Positions 22,677-33,312 of a stretch of 64,000 bases of DNA are shown piece after piece. The notes below the pieces were generated by a model that saw only the letters and a list, made by a program, of their open reading frames with translations, had not been told where the DNA came from and did not search any database. This DNA is from Garcia nutans (taxonomy: Eukaryota; Streptophyta; Magnoliopsida; Malpighiales; Euphorbiaceae), in NCBI GenBank assembly GCA_947685225.1, contig CANTUV010000031.1:67127001-67191000 (forward strand). Reading direction: 5' to 3'. The translations under genes and the position numbers were made by a program. How positions within the stretch are numbered: position 1 is the stretch's first letter; each line of letters opens with the position of its first letter.

Positions 22677-24024
22677 ATTTTGGGTCTATTTTGGGGTAAA
22701 CTCATGTATTCTGCACTTTTAACTTCATTAAACACAAACATATTGAAGATCTAAGATAATAATGTATCAAACTCAATATTTTGACATAAAAAGAATTCAT
22801 ATCAAACACCTTCACTTAATTCAACTTTTAACCATTTCATATGGATAAAAACGTGATCAAACCTTTCACTTCTTAAAATATATCATTATACATAACTCAA
22901 TCAGTCAATTAAATCATTTAAACTCATAAAAATTCATATTTTTACAAAGTAGAAATCAAAAGCACATACCTTGTTGATAATCACCACTTTTCCAACTTAA
23001 TCTTAAGTTTTGATTCAAATCATGGAAAGAAGGAAGAAGAAAGGAGTGAAGATGGTGATGATGGCGTGGAGAGAAGAAGGAAATCAGAAATTTCCACACA
23101 CTTACACATATACACACACATATATATATAATATTTTTAATATAGTGAGGGAATGCTCATAATAACTATGGTGCACCCTCATTCTTAATCGTTGATTTTA
23201 AATCGAGTTTTAATCTCGTAAAACAGTAAAAATACTCTTTTCAGTAAAGGTTTAAGCTATACACTGTACTATTCTTTACGTATAACATTTATCCACAACA
23301 CTTTTGTCACTATACACTATACATTTTTCAATGTTTAAAACGTTCCTGTTTAACATCTTGACCATTACATCATCTCTCCAATGGGCAAGTGAAAAGTGTG
23401 GGTTGTATCCAGCCATCGCTCTGCAAGCGCCTGGACTACGCTCCGGTCTATCTGATATTCCTCATATGGCAATTGTAAGATGAACTGCTCAAAGCCGCAA
23501 TCTCGGATAATCCGTCTTACCCGAGAAGGCACTACATCGTACCATTGTCGGGCTTTGTAAATACACCCTCCAGCCCGAACAACACAACGATCATGCTAAC
23601 ACAGACCCAGGTAAGTACATATTATTTTATCTACTTAAATTAATTTATTTTTCACAATAACAAATAATGACAAAAAATACAAAAAATATATAACAAAAAA
23701 AATAATATATAAACAAAAAAGGGCAAAAAATCAAGAAAAAAGGAAAAAAAAAATATAATTACCTCGCTCTTTGGATTGGAACTGCGATGGAGCGGAATCC
23801 CGGCTAGTATATCTAAATTTCCATCTTCATGGTGTTAAATAAACTCTAATAACTCGGCATTAGAATGAGTCCCTGACCTCGAAGCATGCATTATTTTTGA
23901 AAAATATGTGCTAAAATTGAAAGAAATTTTAGAGAATTATGAAATTGAAATCATGTTGTGAAGTAAAATGAAGGAATGATGGCTTTTTATAAAGAAACGG
24001 CAAGCAAAAAAATAAAATTCAAAA

Positions 24025-24266
24025 ATGTTCATGAATACCAAATTTTACTATTTTTACTATTGATAAATAGTAAATTTTACTATTTATAAATAGTATTTAT
24101 TACTATTTATGAATAGTATTACTATTGATAAATAGTAAATGTTACTATTTATGAATAGTGCACTATTGATGAATAGTAAAAGTACTATTTCCAATAGTAA
24201 ATACTATTTGATACTATTTGCGAATAGTAAATTTACTATTTATGAATAGTAAATAGTGCATGAACA
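24025..24266. repeat. ACTATT...AATAGT hairpin array
   Basis: About eight short hairpins ACTATT-N3/4-AATAGT with variable loops (GATA, TATA, TATG, GATG, TCC, TGCG) packed into ~210 bp. The array is bracketed by ATGTTCATG (24025) and CATGAACAT (24258), inverted copies of each other. It lies ~135 bp upstream of the PMD gene's start codon, in the promoter position. Confidence 0.8.
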
Positions 24267-24309
24267 TTAATTACACAGTAAATAAACGATAAATTCATTT
24301 ATTCACTTT

Positions 24310-25059
24310 AATCATTCAATTAATTACGGGTATACAAATATTCTTATACCCAAGGGGCAATAAGAAGACATGCATAAAATTAGCTAAACTTTTTGAAATA
24401 AAAAATTATTATTAGCTCGGGTCCAGGACCCAAATTTTCCTTAGGTCCAGAACCTAAAATTATCCTTGAGTGCATAACTCGAACCGGGTTCAGAACCCAA
24501 ATTTTCTTTAGGTCCAGAACCTAGAATTTGTTTCTAAGTCCAGAACTTAGCTCGGGTCCAGAACCCAAATTTTCCTTAGGTCCAGAACCTAGAATTTATT
24601 TCTAAATCCAAAACTTAGCTCGGGTCCAGAACCCAAATTTTTCCTAGATCCAGAATCTAGAATTATCCTTTAGTCCAGAACTCGAACCGGGTCCAGAACC
24701 CAAATTTTCTTTAGGTCCAGAACCTAGAATTTATTTCTAAGTTCAGAACTTAGCTCGGGTCTAGAACCCAAATTTTCCTTAGGTCCAGAACCTAGAATTT
24801 GTTTCTAAGTCCAGAACTTAGCTCGGGTCCAGAACCCAAATTTTACCATTAGGTCCAGAACCTAGAATTATTTCTAAGTCCAGAACTTCGCTAGGGTACA
24901 GAACCCAAATTTCCCTTAGGTCCAGAACCTAGAATTATCCTTGAGTCCAGAACTTGAACCGGGTCCAGAACCCAAAAACTCCACCATCTCAAAAATCAAG
25001 TCTTATTGCTTTTCACTCTCTTTCACTAAAGTTTCAGATCATTCAAGTAGGGGGCAAAT
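24310..25059 (+). mobile_element. Tat/Ogre-like 3' untranslated region and polypurine tract (fragment)
   Basis: Starts near 24310 with sequence akin to the same region of the other Tat copy (AAGGGGCAA, TAGCTAAACTTTTTG). It contains the CCAGA hairpin array and ends with the purine tract AAGTAGGGGGCAAA (25045-25058) directly before the LTR. The coding part of this element is absent. Confidence 0.75.
24415..24973 (+). repeat. CCAGA-loop hairpin array with compensated stems
   Basis: About 25 hairpins in 560 bp. The loop is CCAGA in nearly all, with four stem classes: GGGT/ACCC, AGGT/ACCT (often TAGGT/ACCTA), AAGT/ACTT (TAAGT/ACTTA) and GAGT/ACTC. One unit reads TAGAT-CCAGA-ATCTA, changed on both sides. 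Classes follow one another in a roughly fixed order (GGGT, AGGT, AAGT), spaced by 8-12 bp of AT-rich linker. Confidence 0.9.
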
Positions 25060-27144
25060 TGTAGACCCTTAATTTTTGACCCAGTCCAGTCCAATATATT
25101 TTGTTTAGTCCAAATAATTTTTGTGTTATCTAATTAGCCCAAAATGATTTTTGTTATCTTAATTAAATAATTTTTGCTTTATTATCTAATTTTTATTAAT
25201 AAAAAATAAAAATAAACAAATAAAAATAAAAATAATAAAAATAAAAATCGGCGACGAAAATTCCAGCGCAGGCTTGGCCAGCGCAATTTTTTCGCAGCAG
25301 TTTTTTTTCGCCAGAGAAATTTTTCGACGCAAATTTTCCGAAGCCTAATACAATTAGGTTTCAGTTTTCTTTTCTTATTCTATAATGTATGCCGTGAGTA
25401 ACTAGGAAAAAATTCAAAAACTTCTATAAATATGGATTAAACAACACGGAAAAGGGGATCAGAAAAATTAGGGATGAAAATTGGGAGAATTGCAAACCGA
25501 ATCTGTGAAGGAATCGCAGCAAATCAATTTGACTTTTGAGAGCAACAATCAAAGCATTAACAAATGATCAAAGGCAGCAACTGCCTTTGTTTTTGGTTCA
25601 TCCAAGAAGAATTACTTTTTGGAGGAATTATCAAAAGGAGGTATGTATTAAATTCTTTGGTTATATTTTTCACAGTAGCTAAAATTATGAAATTTTGTTT
25701 GCAAAAATCAAAAAACCGTAGAACTTTAATTTAGTTTCTCTGAAGTTAAAAACCTTATTTCGTTGGTTTATTTTCCAAAAAGACATAAAATTGATATTTT
25801 CACTTCTTCAAAACTCCAAAACCCTAATTTACTTTCCAAATCATCAAAACCCCTAAATTACATTTTGTTTCTTTTCAAAAGCCTTAAAAACTTTTTTTTT
25901 TGCTTTTTAAAAACTTTAAATCGTTTGTTTATTTTCATAAAACCTCATGAAAATATCAAATTGATTTTCAAACCCTAAAAGCTTCATGCATCACCGAAAA
26001 CCCTAATTTTAAAACACTAAACCCTAACTCAACTCCAAACCTAAAATAGTAAAACCCTAACCCATTTAAAGCCTTAAACCCTAATTTTTTATAAACCCTA
26101 ATCCTTTAAAACCTTAAAAATCATATAAACACAGATATTTTAATTTTACACAGTAAGCTTGAAATCATCATTTAAACCACAGATCAAAAGTATTTTAAAG
26201 TGTCCAAAACCCTAGTTTCATGATTTCACCATTCAAACATTAATTTGTTTAATCAAAGTGTCTTACCAACCTTTTAAAACATAAAATCCTTAATTTATTT
26301 TAATTCTCTTAAAGTCATAGTAGCCAAATTCCATTAATTCCAAAACCTTAAACACATGAAATAAAGCACCCTAAATGGAAACAGTAGCTATAATTTGGAT
26401 TTTTATTTGCCTTATTCAATTCCATATTTGATTATGCTTTGATGCTTTAATTTATTTAAGTTCAATGCTTGGCTCATTAAATTTATCATGGATGGATGTT
26501 TACTTTCTATTTAATACCTTTGATGAATGATTTATTTATGATGAATGATTATTTACTTTTATCAATTTATTTAGATTTCCAAATGTTGTAAGAGGTATGT
26601 TTCCACTTGGTGGGTACCTCATTAGTTAAAAATCATGTAATTTAAATTGCTTTTCTATTTTAGAACCAATGTAAAGGGCATATTTCTACCTTTCGGTGGG
26701 TGTCCTATTTAGGCATGTGATATAAGGACATGTTTCCATCTTCGGATGGGTGTCCATTTATTTGCTTTGTTTGGCCATTGCTTTGATTTTAATATAATGA
26801 TGCTTTCTTTTAATTATTGTGTATAATATGGATAATGTTATTATATTTAAGAATTTTATAATATTAAGACAAGTAAAGGAGGCCGGTTCCAATGAACTGG
26901 GCGTTGTGGGGGTGCTGGGCCATTTCTCACCTTCCCCACACGTACTCAACTTTTCGAACCCATTAGGGGGTTGGGGATTCCTTAGGAATCGAGTCATCCA
27001 CCCCTTTCTTTTTCCCGGCCCGTCCGGGTGGCGACTCAATTTTCTTCGGACTTAGGTCTGTGTTCTCTAAGGCCCCGAGCCTAAACAGTGCCAAAGTCGC
27101 AAGACCTATTCCACCGGGAGTGGGGGCAAAAATTCCCGCTCACA
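25060..27144 (+). repeat. Tat/Ogre-like LTR, 2,085 bp
   Basis: Begins TGTAGACCCTTAATTTTTGA and ends ATTCCCGCTCACA; the E4 LTR has the same ends. The 25,980-26,110 part is dense in AAACCCTAA teloboxes. The right part (26,590-27,144) holds TTTCCAC-TTGGTGGGTACCTC repeats. The primer site that should follow is absent: the next bases are AGTGTCACATTAGCC, which belong to the region downstream of gag. Confidence 0.85.
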
Positions 27145-27996
27145 AGTGTCACATTAGCCCCAGCTCAAGTATAGCTTTCATTTAACCCTTGTCCCTTATA
27201 AACCTTATTTTAAGCCTATTAAAGACATGTTGATCTCTTTTGGTAGGTAGAGTCTATTAGTGGAGATAGTTTGAATAAGCATGCATATGAGATAGGCAAT
27301 ATTTAAACTCAATAAGACCTTTGGCTAAGTAATGTGTATGTGCCTATTTGAAGCAATAGTTCTTGCTTAAATGGAAATGATTCTCGAGTTTAGTACGGTA
27401 ACTAGGGTTGTCATGTTATAGATATGTTAATTTGAAAATTTGAGCCCTGAGGTACAATGACACTAATTTGACAAAGTCAAAATTTCATTTTAAAATTAAA
27501 AAAAAAATTGTTTTCTTATTGTATAAGCCTTCATGTTAAGAGAAGTATGTTGAACCGTCCAACCTCAAAGGGCACACTAGGAAAAGTAAATGATTATTGG
27601 CAAGGTTGTGAAGAAGCTACCAATTGACGTGTTGAATCATAGTTTGAAATTGATGTATCTCTGCTGCTTGAGGCCTCCACCACTCATGACTTCATCTTGG
27701 AGAGCATCTATAATGAGCAAATGAGAACACTTTAGTTGACCACCTCGGTCTGTGAGTCAATGGAACCACTGTAAGTATCATCCATACATATCATGCATAC
27801 ATAGGCAATCACATTGCATTTTTGTCTTGTGTTCCTATCCTTTGCCAAAGTAAACAACAGATACTCTATAAAATAAAGATGAAGTGGATATGGAGTCAGA
27901 AGGCATGAAAGGCCCATTACTTAAGGAAGCTCTAGTCACTTTATAAATATGGAGATGCATGCTTATGCAAGGAACTAGGCAATACAGAATATGAAT
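27145..27996 (+). mobile_element. Tat-like internal region downstream of gag (left part)
   Basis: Matches the reverse complement of 42430-43215 in E4 over its length (for example the block around TATAACATGACAACCC in E4). It is noncoding. Primer site and gag are missing, apparently deleted between CACA at the LTR end and GTGTCACA in the interior. E3 interrupts it at 27996. Confidence 0.75.
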
Positions 27997-28289
27997 TGTT
28001 TTATTAGTTTTTGTTATAGATTTGTGTCTTGTTTATTATGATAATTATTGTTTTCTTTAGGTATTTTGTTAGTTTTAATATGTTTATTTAGTGTTTTCGT
28101 TAATTTTGGTAGTTTTAGTTTATTTCAGTGTTTATGTCGTTTTTGATCTAGTTTTTAGTATGGTGTTTATGTTTTGTTGGTTATTGTTTATTTACTTTGT
28201 GTTTAAGGTTTGTTTCAAGTTTTGTTTTAGGTTAAAAAGCCAAGGAACTAAATTGAAGGAAAAAAGGGACAGTAGCTGACATAGGCAGA

Positions 28290-28687
28290 GGACACGGCCA
28301 AGCTTGTGGCCGTGTCCCATACCATGTTAAAGAGGAAGTTCAAGACACAGAGAGGGACACATGCAAGGGACACGGCCAAGTCAGTGGCCGTGTCCCTCCA
28401 AAGATGCTCAAACACGGCCAAGTTGCTCCAACTTGGCCGTGTCTCACTTACATCCAAAGCAAAGAAGAACAATTCTCACAGAAGCAAACACAGGCAAGGG
28501 ACACGGCCAAGTCACTGGCCGTGTCCCTCCAAAAAGGTCCAACACGGCATTGTCACTCAACCAAAGAAGAAAAGAAGAAACTCTGAGACAAAAGCGAACA
28601 CAAGCAAGGGACACGGCCAGGCTTGTGGCCGTGTCCCTCCAATTCACCACCAACACGGCCAAGTTCACTCCAACTTGGCCGTGTCTC
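28290..28687 (+). repeat. Palindrome array in E3 5' LTR
   Basis: Modules of two hairpins: type A, GGGACACGGCC...GGCCGTGTCCC; a ~13 bp spacer; type B, AACACGGCCAAGTT...AACTTGGCCGTGTCTC. Linkers of ~55-70 bp with AAAGCAAAGAAGAA and CACAGGCAAG follow. Three A-B modules plus a leading A are visible; one B hairpin (28540-28560) has lost its second arm. Confidence 0.88.
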
Positions 28688-28728
28688 TCATGGACCAAAG
28701 GCAAGCGGATTTTTAAAGCGGAGATTCG

Positions 28729-28736
28729 TATAAATA
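28729..28736 (+). promoter_or_regulatory. E3 LTR TATA box
   Basis: TATAAATA lies 42 bp beyond the last hairpin of the array. It is the probable promoter of element RNA. Confidence 0.65.
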
Positions 28737-29707
28737 TGGGATTTTAGGGTTTTTTTGAGGGGTTGTTGAGATTTTGAGAGCGTTTTAGCCGTCAAAGACA
28801 GTTTAGGTTTTGATAACTTTGTTTTCTTTGATTTTTGATTACATTTTGGATTAAACTAGCTTTGATTAGATTGTTCTAGCCATTGATACATCCTTCTTGC
28901 AAGATTTGAACAAGAGATTCTTCAGAAGCTTCAAGGAGTGTGTAATTTGGTTTTGTTCTTAAACTTTATCTCTTTATTTTCATTGGAATTGTATTTATGG
29001 ATATTATCATGTCTGAATTGATTTCTTTGAATATTAATGAGATGAGTATGTTTGATAGCATTATGAACTAATTTGATCAAGTCTAGGGTTTGTATGGATA
29101 TGCTATGATTGTATGAATTGGTTATTCTCTTAGCTAATAATTTCTTTAGCCTTGATTGAATGGAATATTGTTAATATATAATTGATTGGCCACCAATTAT
29201 GTGTTTTAGGTATTAGATGATGGATTGAGAGATGAAGTCTAATGCTGGAACAATTCAATTAGGGACTTAGGTGAATTAGAGATATAACCTATTAAAAAGA
29301 TTATTTCAATCATAAAAAGATTAGTTGAAAGAGGTTTGAATCCGAGAGCTTATTTCCTTGACTCGATTAATTAAGTTGCTTGAGATTTAATCTTTGAAAT
29401 TAAATTAGTTAAGAGGAATAACCGTTCATACATATAAGTAGTAGAGAAGTGCAAACCCTAGACCTTTCTATCAAGTGAATCAAAACATCAGCTTAATTTA
29501 CTTTTATTCGTTTTAAACTTCAATCAATCTTCTTCATTAGTTAACAATTTAAATTTTCTTCATTACTTGTTATTCATAATCTGATAATCAATTAGCCACT
29601 TTAGCTTCCTTGTGAGACAACCTTGGGGCGATCACCTTTGCTACAGCTACCTCGTATACTTGCGAGTGACGCTTTGTGGTAGAGTTAATTCGAGCTCAAC
29701 AAGTTTT

Positions 29708-29724
29708 TGGCGCCGTTGCCGGGG
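29708..29724 (+). other. E3 primer binding site (tRNA-Asp)
   Basis: TGGCGCCGTTGCCGGGG, an exact complement of the plant tRNA-Asp 3' end, six bases after the LTR. Confidence 0.9.
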
Positions 29725-29841
29725 AGGCTAATTGGCGTAATTGTTTATTAGGCAAAAATATTCTAGATTATTTTTCACTGTTTTCATTTTATTTTATTTG
29801 TCTTTTGCTTTTAATAATTTCTTTTTCTAGAAATTTTGTTT

Positions 29842-32536
29842 ATGCAAGGCAGGAGATCACTTGAAGGAGAGCTATATTCATTCATTCCAGAAATTCAGAG
29901 AGTGAAAAGGAGCAGGGAAGAGTTTGAACTGTACACCGGATTTGATACTACAGAGGAGGACACTTCTGATTTTGAGTCGGAATCTGCACAATCTGTTAAA
30001 ATGGCAGAAGAAAGACAAAGGACTATGAGAGATTTTGCCAGACCCGTCATTGGAACTTCCACATCTTGTATAAGGTTGACAGATGCAGCAAGAAACTATG
30101 AGTTAAAGAACAATCATTACAACATGCTGCCATCATTCTATGGAGTTCCAAATGAAGATCCTTTGAACTTTATTCGGGATTTTTATTCTACCCTCAACAC
30201 TTTTCCATTTGGAGGATTAACAGAGGACCAGTTGAGGATGAGATGTTTCCCTTATACATTGAAGGATAGGGCAAAGAACTGGCTTATGATGTTGCCTGAG
30301 AATTCTTTGACAACTTGGGAGCAAGTTTATAACAAATTTATGGGCAAATTTTATTCACATCAAAAGACAGCTGAATTGAGAGGGAAGATTGCTACATTCT
30401 CTCAATTTGAAGGAGAGCCATTTCATGAGGCTTGGGACAGATTTAAGATGCTATTGATCCAGTGTCCACATCATCACTACCCACTTCAACTTCTTAATCA
30501 GTTCGTCTATGATGGTTTAACCCAGCAATTTCAGAACACTGTTGATAATGCAGCTGGGGGAGCTATGGGAGAAAAGACAGCTGATGAAACTTATGAGATC
30601 TTTGAGATGTTGGGAGCTAATTCTCAACAGAAAAGTGTAAGGGGAAGAAGTAAAGGGGTGAATCAACTGGAGCCCAATAGTGAGATGGTAAATCAGATAG
30701 CTGAGTTGACAAGGCAAGTGCAGATGCTGAACATGAAGAACAATATTTCTTCATCTACTCAAGAAATTTGTGGAATTTTTGGAACTTTAGGGCATGGAGC
30801 AAACATTTGCCCCTCTGCATTTGAATCATATGGGAATGAAGCTAAGAAAGTCAATGCCATAGGGGGATTTCAACCAAGGGCCCGGAATGATCCTTACTCA
30901 AATACTTACAATCCTGGTTGGAGGAATCACCCAAATTTTTATTGGGCAACAAATAATTCTCAGCAGCCTTTCCATTTGCTCCAGAGATAGAACCAACAGC
31001 AGGGTCAATCCTCAAATCAAGGGCAGTCTAAGATAGAGAGTTTGGAGGAAAGTTTACAAGCTTTTATCTAAGTCAGTGTTAAAAATCAAGAGATGACCAA
31101 TAAGAGGCTGGATTCATTAGAAGCATCTTTTAAGAAAGTGGAGACTTAAGTAGGGCAACTTGCACAACAGATGCAGATTCAATAAAAGGGAAAATTCCCA
31201 AGTCAACCTGAGCAGGCACAATCAGTGACTGTTCTTAGAAGTGGTAAGGAAATTAACAATAATGTTGAAAATAATTCTGCGAATGCAGGTGACCAAGAGA
31301 ACAAGGAGGAAGGAGAACCAGAGAACAAAGGTGCTGGAGATGGATCAATGAAGAAGTCCCTTTCAGCAGATTTACACAAGGCAAGCAATCCATACCGGCC
31401 ACCTATACCATTCCCCAGCAGGTTGAAGGATGATAAACCAGATAAGCAATTTTCTAACATCTTCAACATGCTGTCTAAGGTAAGTATTAACTTACCCTTA
31501 CTAGAAGAAATAAAGAACATGCCGGCTTATGCCAAATTCTTCAAAGAGCTGATCACCAAGAAAAAGAGGTATGAGCCGAATGAAAAGGTGATAGTTTCAG
31601 AGGTAGCTAGTGCTGTTCTGCAGCATAAACTACCTCTAAAACTAAAGGGTCCCGGAAGCTTTATAATTCAAATTACTGTCGGGAATGGAAAGGGGACTGA
31701 TGGCATGTGTGATCTAGGAGCTAGTGTGAATTTGATGCCTTATTCTGTTTATAAAGAATTAGAACTAGGGGAACTTAAACCGACAAAAATGGTGTTGCAA
31801 TTAGCTGATAGGTCTTTTAGATTCCCGAAAGAGGTTATAGAAGATGTGTTAGTTAAGGTTGGAGGGTTGATAGTACCTGTGGATTTCATAGTTCTTGACA
31901 TGGAAGGGAGTAACCCTGCACCATCAGCACACACTATTTTGCTGGGTAGGCCTTTCATGGCTACTACCAACACCTTAATAGACGTTAAAAATGGTAAGTT
32001 GTCAATGACTATCTTAGGACAAACTATTGAATTTTCTATTTTTAACACTTCTCCCATTCCTACAACTGCTTTATATGAGGAATGTTCTTTAATTAATTGT
32101 GTTGAAGCAGTTGTTTCAGATGTTGTATTGCAGACAGACTCCTCAGATAAATTGGAGCTGAAACTGACCTTAGAAGAGGGGGCGAAACCAGTGAGGGGAA
32201 CTCAAAGATGCCTTAACCCAAAGGCATATGAGAGCTCGAGGAATTATAAGGATCACACTCAAGCAATTCATGACAGATTTATTGTGCGACAGACATTGAG
32301 TCCAGGTATGAAAGTTTTACTTTCTAATTCTTGACTCCGTCTATTTCCAGGTAAACTCAAATCTCGATGGAGTGGTCCTTTCGAGATAACTCAGGAATGT
32401 CCTTTTGGTGCCATTGAATTGCTTAACTCTTGAACCAATAAGACTTTTAAAGCAAATAGACAGAGAGTTAAACCATATAAAGGAGGATTTCAAGAAGTGA
32501 GGATCATTGATAGCACTCTGATCCACGATCCCTAGG
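29842..32536 (+). pseudogene. E3 gag-protease fused to integrase C-terminus, with stops
   Basis: The start at 29842 (MQGRRSLEGELYSF) opens an Athila-type gag of ~380 residues with FPYTLKDRAKNWLM and GHGANIC, where both preceding zinc cysteines of the E2 copy have been partly replaced (ICGIFGTLGHG). Four in-frame stops (about 30988, 31069, 31147, 31183) fall where E2 has Gln or Lys codons; then the same frame continues through protease (MCDLGASVNLMPYS, ILLGRPFM) to 32334. Homology jumps at about 32220 from protease to the integrase tail (AYESSRNYKDHTQAIHDRF, then GKLKSRWSGPF), the same junction as in E2. Further stops follow. A conserved EALNGRQP block ends the region near 32600. Confidence 0.88.
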
Positions 32537-32599
32537 CCTTGCAGTATGTCCAGCTTTATGACATTAAAGAAGCGCTAAATGGGAGGCAACCCATCGGTT

Positions 32600-32815
32600 T
32601 GCATTTCTTTTTCATAGTGTAATTTTAAATTTAGCAAATTTTGATTTTATGTTTGTTTAAATAAATGGAATAGGTGCTTTGATCTGTTTTTATTTTTCTA
32701 ATGTGTTTCAGGGTTGATCGGAAAAGAGGTTTGCAATTTCTTTGATATTTGGTGATATTTGGTGATATAAAATAAAAATAAAGATAAATAAAAAAAAGTT
32801 AAAAAGGGCAGTAGG
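32600..32815 (+). other. E3 noncoding spacer
   Basis: AT-rich, with TTTGGTGATA repeated near 32745-32765. No gene. Confidence 0.5.
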
Positions 32816-33056
32816 TGACACGGCCAAGGAGCTTGGCCGTGTCACATGGGACACGGCCAAGCTTCACCACCAAATCAACTTTCTTTCGTTTTTGCAAATT
32901 TTTGTACAGAAGAGGACACACTCATGGGACACGGCCAAGTCCCTGGCCGTGTCCCCCCAAGTGCATCAGACACGGCCGTGTCACCTAGACTTGGCCGTGT
33001 CTCTTTACTTTCACACACTAGACACGGCCGTGTTGCCCACAACTTGGCCGTGTCTC
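32816..33056 (+). repeat. Internal palindrome array upstream of the E3 extra ORF
   Basis: Four or five hairpins of the same ACACGGCC...GGCCGTGT family as the LTR array, in the middle of the element. One is nearly loop-free (ACACGGCCGTGT, 32969-32980). They stand ~255 bp before the ORF start, with a CT-rich patch (33127-33162) between them. Confidence 0.85.
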
Positions 33057-33312
33057 TCACTTTTTCACTTTAAAAAACACGATTCTTTCACCTTTTTCCT
33101 CATTAAATCCCTAATTTCCTGTTTGTTCTCTCTCTCGCTCTCTCGTTCTCTCTCTCTCTCAAACTCCATTATCTGTGATTCCAAGCTCCAAATCCTCCAT
33201 TAAACCTCAAATTTCTTCACCAAAACTAAAAATAATCAATTAAAACTTCTTCTTTGCTCATAAAAGTTTGATTTAATCAAGTTTTGGTGTTAAATTTTTC
33301 AGATTTCTCAAG

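Larger units (their letters stand above)
20596..23369 (-). mobile_element. Solo LTR (2,774 bp) inside the PMD gene
   Basis: In element sense it begins TGTAATGGTCAAGATG and ends GGATGTTATA (CA changed to TA). It is flanked by TCATC at 20591-20595 and 23370-23374, a perfect 5 bp target duplication. It encodes nothing, has no internal domain, and its ends resemble those of the E1 LTR family. Origin inferred: LTR-LTR recombination of a full Gypsy element. Confidence 0.85.
19487..23891 (-). pseudogene. Plant mobile domain (PMD, aminotransferase-like) gene, four exons, split by a solo LTR
   Basis: Exons on the minus strand: 23891-23763, 23595-20167 (interrupted by the solo LTR 20596-23369), 20093-19932 and 19864-19487. 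All introns have GT...AG ends and all junctions are phase 0. PMD signatures in order: YKARQWYDVVPSRVRRII, QLPYEEYQIDRSVVQALAER, THTFHLPIGEMTI (joined across the insertion), IAITGLRYDGAPV, YARGFLLYLLGSTILSS, WGEAGLACLYHGLD, VVEVWAYEH, TWDQ, VNLAWWSPEERANW. Removing the LTR and one target copy restores the frame exactly. Two small lesions remain: a TAA in exon 1 and a frameshift in an A7/T7 run near 20448. PMD proteins occur as host genes (MAIN/MAIL1 type) and inside transposons. Function here is unknown; flanking palindrome arrays suggest a transposon-borne copy. Confidence 0.85.
27997..29701 (+). repeat. E3 5' LTR, 1,705 bp
   Basis: Starts TGTTTTATTAGTTTTTG and ends CGAGCTCAACA. It matches the E2 LTRs throughout. 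It carries the palindrome array, then TATAAATA (28729-28736), then a long R-U5 part. Confidence 0.9.

Noticed and set aside
26758..27055. Open frames over the Tat LTR end (also 40395-40721 and 47190-47484)
   Set aside because: They recur in every Tat LTR copy on both strands and cross the LTR end; they are LTR sequence, not genes.
28290..28687. CRISPR-like array (regular repeats and spacers)
   Set aside because: The genome is a plant; the repeats are palindromes with related linkers, not identical repeats with unique spacers, and no cas genes exist.
28248..28747. Several open frames on both strands rich in Arg, His and Pro across the palindrome array
   Set aside because: The frames follow from repeated GC-rich hairpins lacking stops; the same happens at 10616-10932, 16622-16915, 19137-19422 and 32846-33203.
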